Shown here in pieces: positions 9,216 through 17,285 of a DNA stretch of 64,000 nt. This DNA is from Malaciobacter pacificus (lineage in GTDB: Bacteria; Campylobacterota; Campylobacteria; Campylobacterales; Arcobacteraceae). The translations under genes and the position numbers were made by a program. The stretch lies in NCBI RefSeq assembly GCF_004214795.1, contig NZ_CP035928.1:248001-312000 (forward strand), written 5' to 3'. The notes under the pieces are model-generated. The model did not search any database, was not told the DNA's origin, and was given only the letters and a program-made list of their open reading frames with translations. Every line of letters begins with the position of its first letter. Position 1 is the stretch's first letter.

Positions 9216-11384
9216 ATGAAAAAGCTCTTAATTATTCTTATATTCCCAATTTATTTGTTAGCCAATCAATCAATATTGATTATTAATTCATATCATAAAG
9301 GTTATGAGTTTAGTGATAGAATAGTAAAAGGTATAGAAGAAATTTTATATAAAAATACAGATATTGATGTAAATATATTATATATGGATGCTAAAAGAGT
9401 TACTTCAAAAGAGTATTTTGACAGTTTAGAAAAACTTTATAGTGTTCAGCTGAAAAATAGAAAATATGATTTAGTTATAGCAGTTGATAGATTTGCTTAT
9501 GATTTTGTTTTAGATACTCACAATAAATTCTTTATTGATTCTCAAATACTCGCAGTTGGTATAGAAAATTTTTCTTATGATAAAGCGAAAAAATATGGTG
9601 TTGAAAATAAAGTTTCTGCATTAATTGAAAGAAGAGATTTAAAAGGAAATGTCGATGTTATTAGAGCAATATTTCCTAGTATGAAAAAACTTTACATCAT
9701 TAATGATAAGAGTTTAAATGCCCTACATACTGAACCACTTATATTTGATTTAATTCAAAACTTTAATGGAAATTTTGAATTAGAATATATTAAAGAAGAT
9801 TCATTAGAGGATTTAAAAAAAAGATTTTCCAAAAGAGAAGAATCTAGTGCAGCTATATTTATTAGGTTTTACAAGAATGCAAATGGTGAATTAAACAAAA
9901 ATCATGACATCGCTGATTTTATTAAAAATGCTCAAATCCCAATATTTATCACAGACTCCCTTTTTATAAAAAAAGGTGCAACGGGTGGAAAAATAGTAGA
10001 TTTATATAGATTTGGTAAATCTTCAGGTCAAATGGCTTTAGATATTTTAGAAAAAAAGCCTCATCAAGTTTTAGTATCAGATGATTTATATTTTATATTT
10101 GATTCAAAAAAATTAAGTGAATTCACCCTTCCAGTTGATGCTTTAAGAGTTGATTATGAAGTAGTTAATAAAAGAGAAACTTTTTATGATAGACATACAG
10201 GATTTATCAATTTTGTTTTTACTATTTCTCCATTCTTAGTATTTTTGATATTGGGATTATTTCATAATATTTATATGAGAAAAAGAACCGAAAAAGAGCT
10301 AAGACAAAGAATTGAATTTGATGAAGTTTTATTAAATGCTATTGAAAGTCCAATATTTTGGGAAAATGAAAAGGGAATTATTGTAGATTCTAATAGTAAA
10401 TTTTGTTCACTTATTGGGGTAACTCATGAAAGTATTTATGGGAAGAGACTTGAAGATTTTAAAGATAATCCAAAAACAAAAGAGATTATTGAAGTAATTA
10501 ATAAATATATAGAAAATAGTTATGAAAACTTTGAGTTCAAACATTTTGATGAAAATAGAAAAAAAAGAGTTTATATTGTTAAGCAAGAAAGATTTCAAGA
10601 TAAAAAATCAAAGACCTCAGGTCGTGTGACAATATTTACAGATGTGACAAAAGAGAGAGAAATAAATAAAGAAAAACAAAAAAATAGACAGTTTATTATT
10701 CAACAAAGTAAATTAGCTGAAATAGGAGAAGTTTTTTCATCAATCGCTCACCAATGGAAATCTCCTTTAATTGAAATTACTGCTATTGCTCAGGAACTAT
10801 TTTATAGCAAAAAATGTGTTGCAGAAAAAGAGGATGAGAGTTTTGTAAAAGATATTATGAATCAAGTTACATATATGACTGATACCATAAATGATTTCCA
10901 AAAATTTATAATGCCATCTAATGAAAAAGTTGAGTTTGATATTTATGAAGCAATAAAATCTATGCTTGAAATTGTAAATCATAATATGAAGTATAATAGT
11001 ATAAAAATAAGTGTTGAGGTACAAGAAGGTACTAATTTATTAGTTACTGGATACAAAAATGAGTGTATGCAAACTTTTTTAAATATTGTTAATAATGCAA
11101 AAGATGCATTGTTAAATAATGATTATAGGAATAGGCATGTTGATATCAAACTATTTAATCAAAATGACTATCTAGTGGTTACTATAAAAGACAATGCAGG
11201 TGGTATAAAAAATGAAAATATTTATGATGTTTTTAAACCATATTTTACAACTAAATCTGATGGTCATGGAATAGGTTTATATATGAGTAAGGTTATTATT
11301 GAGGATAAAATGGGCGGTATTATTAATGTAGAAAATGTTAATGGTGGAGCATTATTTACAATTAAATTGGATCAGAGAAAATGA
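9216..11384 (+). CDS. Sensor histidine kinase with binding-protein-like periplasmic sensor
   Basis: This 722-residue membrane kinase starts with a signal/anchor (1-17). A periplasmic region (about 20-310) resembles ABC-transporter substrate-binding proteins: it opens with a SILIINSYHKGYEFSDRIV-type strand and helix. A membrane helix follows at about 330-352, then a PAS domain (about 370-470) and the HisKA box with the phosphorylated His at 512 in SIAHQWKSPL. The ATPase domain has N-box NIVNNAKDALL near 622, DNAGGI, and GHGIGLYMSK. Phosphate passes to the regulator encoded next, whose ATG overlaps this stop by four bases. The context points to sensing an anion carried by the upstream symporter. 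Confidence 0.9.
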   Translation: MKKLLIILIFPIYLLANQSILIINSYHKGYEFSDRIVKGIEEILYKNTDIDVNILYMDAKRVTSKEYFDSLEKLYSVQLKNRKYDLVIAVDRFAYDFVLDTHNKFFIDSQILAVGIENFSYDKAKKYGVENKVSALIERRDLKGNVDVIRAIFPSMKKLYIINDKSLNALHTEPLIFDLIQNFNGNFELEYIKEDSLEDLKKRFSKREESSAAIFIRFYKNANGELNKNHDIADFIKNAQIPIFITDSLFIKKGATGGKIVDLYRFGKSSGQMALDILEKKPHQVLVSDDLYFIFDSKKLSEFTLPVDALRVDYEVVNKRETFYDRHTGFINFVFTISPFLVFLILGLFHNIYMRKRTEKELRQRIEFDEVLLNAIESPIFWENEKGIIVDSNSKFCSLIGVTHESIYGKRLEDFKDNPKTKEIIEVINKYIENSYENFEFKHFDENRKKRVYIVKQERFQDKKSKTSGRVTIFTDVTKEREINKEKQKNRQFIIQQSKLAEIGEVFSSIAHQWKSPLIEITAIAQELFYSKKCVAEKEDESFVKDIMNQVTYMTDTINDFQKFIMPSNEKVEFDIYEAIKSMLEIVNHNMKYNSIKISVEVQEGTNLLVTGYKNECMQTFLNIVNNAKDALLNNDYRNRHVDIKLFNQNDYLVVTIKDNAGGIKNENIYDVFKPYFTTKSDGHGIGLYMSKVIIEDKMGGIINVENVNGGALFTIKLDQRK

Positions 11385-12037
11385 AAATATTAATTTTAGA
11401 AGATAATAAAAGTTTATCAAATGTAATGAATAAAGCATTGAGTGCTGAAGGTTACCAAGTGGATTGTTTTTATGATGGTGATGAAGCATCAAATGCTATT
11501 GAAAATGGTTATTCATGTTTTATATTAGATATAAATGTCCCAAATTTAGATGGAATTACAGTAATGGAATATATCAGATACAATCATGCAAACACGCCAG
11601 TAATAATAATAAGTGCAAATCATGATTTAGAAAAAATTGAAAAGTCTTATCAGGTAGGATGTGATGATTATTTAAAAAAGCCTTTCTATATTTTTGAATT
11701 AGTTCAAAAAGTTAAAAAATTGATTTCAGTTGAAGAGCAATTTATAAAGTTTGATGAAGAGTATAAATTTGATTTTAAAAATAAAAAACTTTATAAAAAT
11801 GATGATAATGTTGAATTAACAAAAAAAGAGATTTTGTTTTTAGAATTATTTACAAAAAATTTACATCATGTTGCTAGCTATGATGAAATTGAAGAATATG
11901 TTTGGGAAGGTGAAGAAACAAATCTTACAAATATTAGAACTATGATTAAAAGATTAAGAAAAAAACTCCCAAGTGATGCTATAAACATCATTAAGGGCTT
12001 AGGGTATTCATTAAATAAGAATGCTAAATTGATTTGA
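11381..12037 (+). CDS. OmpR-type response regulator
   Basis: This 218-residue protein has an N-terminal receiver domain with acidic residues in LEDNKS, the phosphoacceptor Asp50 in FILDINVP, a conserved Thr/Ser position in IIISAN and a Lys in LKKPFY. A C-terminal winged-helix DNA-binding domain follows (about 130-215, ending in IIKGLGYSLN). It overlaps the kinase gene by ATGA, so the two are translationally coupled and form a cognate pair. The likely target is the dicarboxylate symporter upstream, as in other Campylobacterota dicarboxylate systems; that is inference from position. Confidence 0.92.
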   Translation: MKILILEDNKSLSNVMNKALSAEGYQVDCFYDGDEASNAIENGYSCFILDINVPNLDGITVMEYIRYNHANTPVIIISANHDLEKIEKSYQVGCDDYLKKPFYIFELVQKVKKLISVEEQFIKFDEEYKFDFKNKKLYKNDDNVELTKKEILFLELFTKNLHHVASYDEIEEYVWEGEETNLTNIRTMIKRLRKKLPSDAINIIKGLGYSLNKNAKLI

Positions 12038-12187
12038 TTACAGATTAAGAAAATGTGAAGTTAAATTATCTAAATTGCAATTAACTTTATACTTAACAAA
12101 AATTGAGTATTATTACCCTCTTATATTAAATGGTTTTATTTATTGTCAAATGTTTTTTAATTTAATATATTTTCAAAAGGATATAAA

Positions 12188-13117
12188 ATGTTAGATTTAG
12201 CGATAATTGGTGGAGGACCTGCTGGGTTAACAGCTGGGTTATACGCAACTAGAGGTGGTTTAAAAGAAGTAACTATGTTTGAAATGGGAATGCCTGGTGG
12301 ACAAATTACTGGAAGTTCTGAAATTGAAAACTACCCTGGTCAAGGTAATGTAATGTCTGGTATGGAATTAATGCAAAACTGGCCAGAGCAATGTCAAAAA
12401 TTTGGTCTTAAACATGAAATGAACCAAGTAACTAATGTTAAAAAAGTGAATGATATATTTGAAGTTACAACTGGTGATGGTAAGACTGTAGAAGCTAAAG
12501 CTGTATTACTTGCAACAGGTTCAGTTCCAAGACGTGCTGGATTTAAAGGTGAGAATGAATTCTTTGGAAGAGGAATTTCTACTTGTGCAACTTGTGATGG
12601 ATTCTTTTATAAGAATAAAGAAGTGGCGCTTATTGGAGGTGGGGATTCAGCTTTAGAAGAAGCAGTATATCTTTCAAAAATTTGTTCAAAAGTATATTTA
12701 GTTCATAGAAGAGATACATATAGAGCAGCACCTTCTACAATTGAGCATATGAAAGCTTGTGAAAATATTGAAGAAGTTACAAATGTAACTGTAGAAGAGG
12801 TATATGGAGATGCAAGTGGAGTTACTGGATTAAAAGTAAAATCTAAAGAATCAGGTGAAATTAGAGATTTAGATGTTCCTGGTGTATTCGTATTTGTTGG
12901 AAGAGATGTATTAAACGAACCTTTAAAACAAGAAGATGGGTCTTTCTTATGTGATACAAATGAGCAAGGTGAAGTAATAGTAGATTTAAAAATGAGAACA
13001 AATATTCCTGGTTTATATGCAGCAGGTGATGTTAGAATTGATGCAGCAAAACAAGTTGTTTGTGCAGCAGGCGATGGTGCAACTGCTGCGGTTGATATTA
13101 TTGAATATATTGGATAA
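12188..13117 (+). CDS. trxB: Thioredoxin-disulfide reductase
   Basis: A 309-residue FAD enzyme that uses NADPH to reduce thioredoxin. The FAD-binding [13 protein letters not shown] is at about 8-20, the redox pair CATC at 133-136 in the NADPH domain, a second dinucleotide motif at [10 protein letters not shown], and the C-terminal FAD motif at GLYAAGDVR. The length matches low-Mr bacterial TrxB. An AAAAGGATATAAA site precedes the ATG. It probably serves the two thioredoxins 5 kb upstream, though it is not in their operon. It leads a plus-strand run with dapB, purF and a radical SAM gene at 11-16 bp spacings or a 1-nt overlap. Confidence 0.96.
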   Translation: MLDLAIIGGGPAGLTAGLYATRGGLKEVTMFEMGMPGGQITGSSEIENYPGQGNVMSGMELMQNWPEQCQKFGLKHEMNQVTNVKKVNDIFEVTTGDGKTVEAKAVLLATGSVPRRAGFKGENEFFGRGISTCATCDGFFYKNKEVALIGGGDSALEEAVYLSKICSKVYLVHRRDTYRAAPSTIEHMKACENIEEVTNVTVEEVYGDASGVTGLKVKSKESGEIRDLDVPGVFVFVGRDVLNEPLKQEDGSFLCDTNEQGEVIVDLKMRTNIPGLYAAGDVRIDAAKQVVCAAGDGATAAVDIIEYIG

Positions 13118-13133
13118 AGGAAATTTTTAGAAG

Positions 13134-13907
13134 ATGATCAAAGTAGGTATAGTTGGAAGTACAGGAAGAGTTGGTTCATTATTAATTGATGATTTAGCTA
13201 ATGATGAGCAAGCAAAAGTTGGTGCAGTTCACGTATTTGGTGAAATGACAAAACAATTACCAGAAAATACAGTTGTTACAAATGATATGAAAGTTTTACT
13301 TGATTCAAGTGATGTAATTATTGATTTTAGTGCTCCAGTTGCAACGGAAGCTTTATTAACACAAATTGTTGAAAGTGGAAATGGTAAACCTTTAGTTATC
13401 GCAACAACAGGATTTAATAAACACCAACAAAATTTATTAGTTGAAGCTAGTAAAATAGTTCCAGTACTATATGCTACTAATATGAGTTTAGGTGTTGCAG
13501 TTTTAAATAAACTTGTAGCACTTGCTTCTAAAACATTAGCAGATTTTGATATTGAAATAGTTGAACAACACCATAGACATAAAGTAGATTCTCCTTCAGG
13601 AACTGCTCTTACTTTAGCAGAACATGCTGCAAATGCAAGAGATTTAGACTTAGATAAAGTTAGAGTTTCAGGAAGAGATGGAATTATTGGTGCTAGAACT
13701 AAAGATGAAATTGCAGTTATGGCATTAAGAGGTGGGGATATTGTTGGTAGACATACAGTTGGTTTATACAATGATGGTGAATTTATTGAATTAAATCACA
13801 CTGCAACTTCTAGAAATACATTCTCTAGAGGTGCTATTAAAGTTGCAAAATGGATTATTGGAAAAGATCCAAAATTATACTCAATCAATGACGCTTTAGG
13901 TCTATAA
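13134..13907 (+). CDS. dapB: 4-hydroxy-tetrahydrodipicolinate reductase
   Basis: This enzyme makes tetrahydrodipicolinate with NAD(P)H in lysine and meso-diaminopimelate synthesis, in the cytoplasm. The 257-residue sequence has the nucleotide-binding GIVGSTGRVGSLL near 4-16, the catalytic signature EQHHRHKVDSPSGTA, and a C-terminal SRNTFSRGAIKVAKWI stretch usual for DapB. It lies 16 bp after trxB and 12 bp before purF, in the same orientation; the grouping is housekeeping rather than one pathway. Confidence 0.96.
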   Translation: MIKVGIVGSTGRVGSLLIDDLANDEQAKVGAVHVFGEMTKQLPENTVVTNDMKVLLDSSDVIIDFSAPVATEALLTQIVESGNGKPLVIATTGFNKHQQNLLVEASKIVPVLYATNMSLGVAVLNKLVALASKTLADFDIEIVEQHHRHKVDSPSGTALTLAEHAANARDLDLDKVRVSGRDGIIGARTKDEIAVMALRGGDIVGRHTVGLYNDGEFIELNHTATSRNTFSRGAIKVAKWIIGKDPKLYSINDALGL

Positions 13908-13919
13908 GGAAAATAAAAA

Positions 13920-15269
13920 ATGTGTGCAATAGTTGGAATTTACGGAAATGAAAATGCTTCAAGGCTTGCTTCAATAGCTCTATTTGCGATGCAACATAGA
14001 GGACAAGAGGCTACTGGTATCTCTTCATCTTGTGATGGCAAAATATTTACAAAAAAAGATAGAGGTTTAGTTTCTGAAGTATTTACTGATGAAGCATTAG
14101 CTTATTTAAAAGGTAATATGGCAATTGGTCATAACAGATATTCAACTGCTGGTGGAGACTCAATATTAGATGCTCAGCCTGTATTTGCTAAATATAAGTT
14201 AGGTGAAATATCTATTGTACACAATGGAAATCTTATTAATAAAGATGAAGTGAGACAAGATTTAATTGATAAAGGTGCTATTTTTCAAACAGGAATGGAT
14301 ACTGAAAATTTAATTCATTTAATTGCTAAAAATACAAAAGATAGATTAAGAGATAGAATTAAAGAAGCACTAGAACGAACAGTTGGTGCATACTGTTTTA
14401 TTGTTCAATCAAGATCAAAACAATTTGTTATAAGAGATAGATATGGAATTAGACCATTATCTTTAGGAAAATTAAAATCAGGTGGTTATATTGTTGCATC
14501 TGAGACTTGTGCATTTGATCTAGTTGGTGCAGACTTTATAAGAGATGTAAATCCAGGTGAAATGTTAATTTTTGATGAAGATAAAGATGAACCTGAATCA
14601 ATCCAATTATTTGAAGCCCAGCCAAGACCTTGTGCTTTTGAATATGTATATTTTGCAAGACCAGATTCAGTAATTGATGGTAAAAATGTATATAGAACAA
14701 GAGAAAACATGGGTAAAGCATTAGCTACTAATGATAAAGATAATGGAATTCACGTAGATATGGTTGTTCCCGTGCCAGATTCAGGTGTTCCAGCAGCACT
14801 TGGTTATGCTGCTGAAAGTGGAATACCTTTTGAATATGGAATTATTAGAAATCACTATGTTGGTAGAACATTTATAGAACCAACTCAAGAGATGAGAGAC
14901 ATCAAAGTAAGAATGAAGCTTAGTCCTATGAAGTCACTAATTGCAGGAAAATCTTTATTAGTAATTGATGATTCAATTGTAAGAGGTACAACATCTAAAA
15001 GAATAGTTAAGATGTTAAAAGATGCAGGTGCAAAAGAAGTACACTTTAGAGTTGCATCTCCTGAGATAAAATTCCCATGTTACTATGGAATTGATACACC
15101 AAATAAAGAGGAATTAATTTCTAATAATATGTCTATTGAAGAAGTTAGAGAATATATTGAAGCAGATTCTTTAGCTTACCTATCTGTTGATGATTTAGTT
15201 GATGCAATTGGAAATGATAGAAATTATGCACTTGAAAGTTTCAATGGAGACTATTTCGTAAAAGCATAA
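13920..15269 (+). CDS. purF: Amidophosphoribosyltransferase
   Basis: PurF catalyses the first step of purine synthesis, glutamine plus PRPP to phosphoribosylamine. The mature N-terminal nucleophile is Cys2 (MCAIVGIYG), which fits direct removal of Met. The glutaminase domain covers about 1-230 (QHRGQEATGI, GHNRYSTAG), and the phosphoribosyltransferase domain carries the PRPP loop VIDDSIVRGTTSKR. At 449 residues it is of normal length. The last base of its stop codon is the first base of the next ATG (15269). Confidence 0.97.
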   Translation: MCAIVGIYGNENASRLASIALFAMQHRGQEATGISSSCDGKIFTKKDRGLVSEVFTDEALAYLKGNMAIGHNRYSTAGGDSILDAQPVFAKYKLGEISIVHNGNLINKDEVRQDLIDKGAIFQTGMDTENLIHLIAKNTKDRLRDRIKEALERTVGAYCFIVQSRSKQFVIRDRYGIRPLSLGKLKSGGYIVASETCAFDLVGADFIRDVNPGEMLIFDEDKDEPESIQLFEAQPRPCAFEYVYFARPDSVIDGKNVYRTRENMGKALATNDKDNGIHVDMVVPVPDSGVPAALGYAAESGIPFEYGIIRNHYVGRTFIEPTQEMRDIKVRMKLSPMKSLIAGKSLLVIDDSIVRGTTSKRIVKMLKDAGAKEVHFRVASPEIKFPCYYGIDTPNKEELISNNMSIEEVREYIEADSLAYLSVDDLVDAIGNDRNYALESFNGDYFVKA

Positions 15270-16231
15270 TGAGTAATTTAAAAGACGTATTAACAATAGG
15301 TCGATATTTTAAAAATAAATTCGGAGAGAAAGTTTATAAAGTTCCAGTTTCAATAGGCGGATTCACTTGTCCAAATATTGATGGAACAGTAGCTAAAGGT
15401 GGTTGTTCATTTTGTGAGAATGACTCCTTTTCTCCTAACTTACAAGATAAAAGACCAAAATTCAAATTAAATCCAAGAATCAGTGAAAATCCTTTTTTAG
15501 ATAATCAATTAAAGCAATTAGAATTACAATTTTATGCAACTAAACAAAGGCTGCAAAATAAATTTGGTGCAAATAAATTTATAGTATATTTTCAATCTTT
15601 TACTAATACTTATGCTCCATTTCATACCTTAAAAGCACTTTATGAAAAAGCACTTAGTTTTGATAATGTAATTGGTCTTAGTATAGGAACTAGAACAGAT
15701 TGTGTAACAGATGAGATACTTGATTTTTTAGTTGATTTATCAAAAGAAAAAGAGATTTGGATTGAGTATGGTATCCAATCATTTTATGATGAAACACTTG
15801 ATAAAATAAATAGAGGTGATAGTGTTGAAAATATGAAGTACTGGATACAAAGAAGTAAGGAAAAAGGATTAAATGTATGCGGACATTTAATCTATGGACT
15901 TCCTGATGAAAATCAAGATATGATGTTAGAAACATTTAAGCAAACAGTTGATTTAAATGTAGATTCAATTAAATTTCATCCTCTTTATGTAGTTAAAAAT
16001 ACACTTTTAACTAATGAGTATAGAAAAGGTAGATTTGAGCCAATTAGTGAAGATTTATATATTGATACAGTTGTAAAATCTATTGTTAATTTACCTGAGA
16101 ATATATCTGTTCAAAGAATAACTGCTGGAATTGATGATGATACACTTTTATCACCACAATGGTGTAGAAATAAACATTCTCAAATGAAAAAGATTAGAGT
16201 TGCTTTGGAAAAAGAAGGATTCAATTATTAA
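15269..16231 (+). CDS. Radical SAM protein of the YhcC/TIGR01212 type
   Basis: The 320-residue protein has the radical SAM cysteines as Cys34, Cys46 and Cys49, that is CX11CX2C, the spacing found in the YhcC group and unlike the common CX3CX2C. A Gly-rich SAM-binding segment follows (NVCGHLIYGLPDENQD). The reaction is not established for this family; a role in tRNA or sulfur chemistry has been proposed for relatives. It overlaps purF by one base and is followed by a bidirectional terminator. Confidence 0.85.
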   Translation: MSNLKDVLTIGRYFKNKFGEKVYKVPVSIGGFTCPNIDGTVAKGGCSFCENDSFSPNLQDKRPKFKLNPRISENPFLDNQLKQLELQFYATKQRLQNKFGANKFIVYFQSFTNTYAPFHTLKALYEKALSFDNVIGLSIGTRTDCVTDEILDFLVDLSKEKEIWIEYGIQSFYDETLDKINRGDSVENMKYWIQRSKEKGLNVCGHLIYGLPDENQDMMLETFKQTVDLNVDSIKFHPLYVVKNTLLTNEYRKGRFEPISEDLYIDTVVKSIVNLPENISVQRITAGIDDDTLLSPQWCRNKHSQMKKIRVALEKEGFNY

Positions 16232-16242
16232 TGATTATTATT

Positions 16243-16266
16243 AAAACTAGGTAGTTCCTAGTTTTA
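16243..16266. terminator. Bidirectional terminator between the radical SAM gene and the LysR gene
   Basis: AAAACTAGG (16243-16251) pairs with CCTAGTTTT (16257-16265) around TAGTT. The stem reaches into the LysR stop codon and can serve both convergent genes. Confidence 0.7.
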
Positions 16267-17160
16267 TTTCATTTTTAATAGATAATCAACAACATTTTCA
16301 ATAAATGCATCGTTTTTTCTATCTTTTCTATATGCAATATATAGTTTTCTCATCATTTTTTGATCACCTATTCTAGATTCAAATAAAGCTCCTGCTTTTA
16401 TTAGTGATTCAATAGCATTTCTTGAAACAATTGATACTGTTGGTGTAATGTTTTTATCAGAGTGTAATACAGTTTGTACGATAGTCGTAGCACTTGTAAC
16501 TTCACTTGTAACATCAAATGTATCACAATCAGGATAATTAGCTCTATCAAGATTTTCTTTAAATAGTAATCTAGTATTTGATTCTGGATTTCTACAAACC
16601 CATTTATAAGATAATAAATCTTCAGGTTTTGCTTTAGCTGGAAGTTTTTGATTTGAAAAAATTACTATTTCATCATCCATCCACTCTCTATATATAATGT
16701 CATCATTTGTAACATAATTCTCAACTAATGCAATATCAATCTTTTTATCAAGTAAATCTTCGATTGCTTCATGTGAAACTGAAACATTAATTGATACGTC
16801 ATTATGAATATTTTCTTTTAAATTATTTAAAAATTTTGGCAAGATATAATTACCAATAATAAAAGATGCTCCAAATATAAAAGTAACATTTTTATTCATA
16901 ATTTTTAGTAATTCTTTTTCTCCATTTGCAACACATTTTTCAATCTTTAGTGCAATGGAATAAAGCATTTGACCCTCTTTAGTTAGTCTAATACCATTTT
17001 TCTTTCTATCAACAACTTGAACATCCAAATAATCCTCAATATACTTCATTTGTTGAGTAACCGCAGGTTGAGAAATACCTAGTTTTGCTGATGCTTTTGA
17101 GAAAGATTTTTCTCTTACAACAGTTAAAAATGTTTCAAGTTTTGCAAAGTCATTTAGCAT
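16264..17160 (-). CDS. LysR-family transcriptional regulator
   Basis: A 298-residue DNA-binding regulator. The N-terminal winged helix-turn-helix (about 1-60: FLTVVREKSFSKASAKLG, then ISQPAVTQQMKYIE) is followed by a two-lobed effector-binding domain. I choose the ATG at 17158-17160 because GGAG lies seven bases upstream; a TTG four codons further upstream is possible. It is divergent from the uvrD-like helicase, whose promoter mirrors its own. LysR regulators often control the neighbouring divergent gene, but a helicase would be an unusual target, so the regulon is unknown. Confidence 0.92.
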   Translation of the reverse strand: MLNDFAKLETFLTVVREKSFSKASAKLGISQPAVTQQMKYIEDYLDVQVVDRKKNGIRLTKEGQMLYSIALKIEKCVANGEKELLKIMNKNVTFIFGASFIIGNYILPKFLNNLKENIHNDVSINVSVSHEAIEDLLDKKIDIALVENYVTNDDIIYREWMDDEIVIFSNQKLPAKAKPEDLLSYKWVCRNPESNTRLLFKENLDRANYPDCDTFDVTSEVTSATTIVQTVLHSDKNITPTVSIVSRNAIESLIKAGALFESRIGDQKMMRKLYIAYRKDRKNDAFIENVVDYLLKMK

Positions 17161-17188
17161 CCATTTCTCCAAATAAAAATTTATTAAA

Positions 17189-17264
17189 ATTATAACATTT
17201 ATTTATATATAAAATCATTAAGAGCTGTCAAGAATTTATTAATTTATCTAATCTATGTTATAAT
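17189..17264. promoter_or_regulatory. Divergent promoter region for the LysR and helicase genes
   Basis: A TATAAT box on the minus strand (17189-17194) lies 29 bp before the LysR ATG, and a TATAAT box on the plus strand (17259-17264) lies 22 bp before the helicase ATG at 17286. Both genes then have the same TTGGAGAA ribosome binding site. A LysR protein could bind the roughly 65 bp between the boxes; I see no perfect T-N11-A dyad. Confidence 0.45.
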
Positions 17265-17285
17265 AAATAATAATTGGAGAATAAA

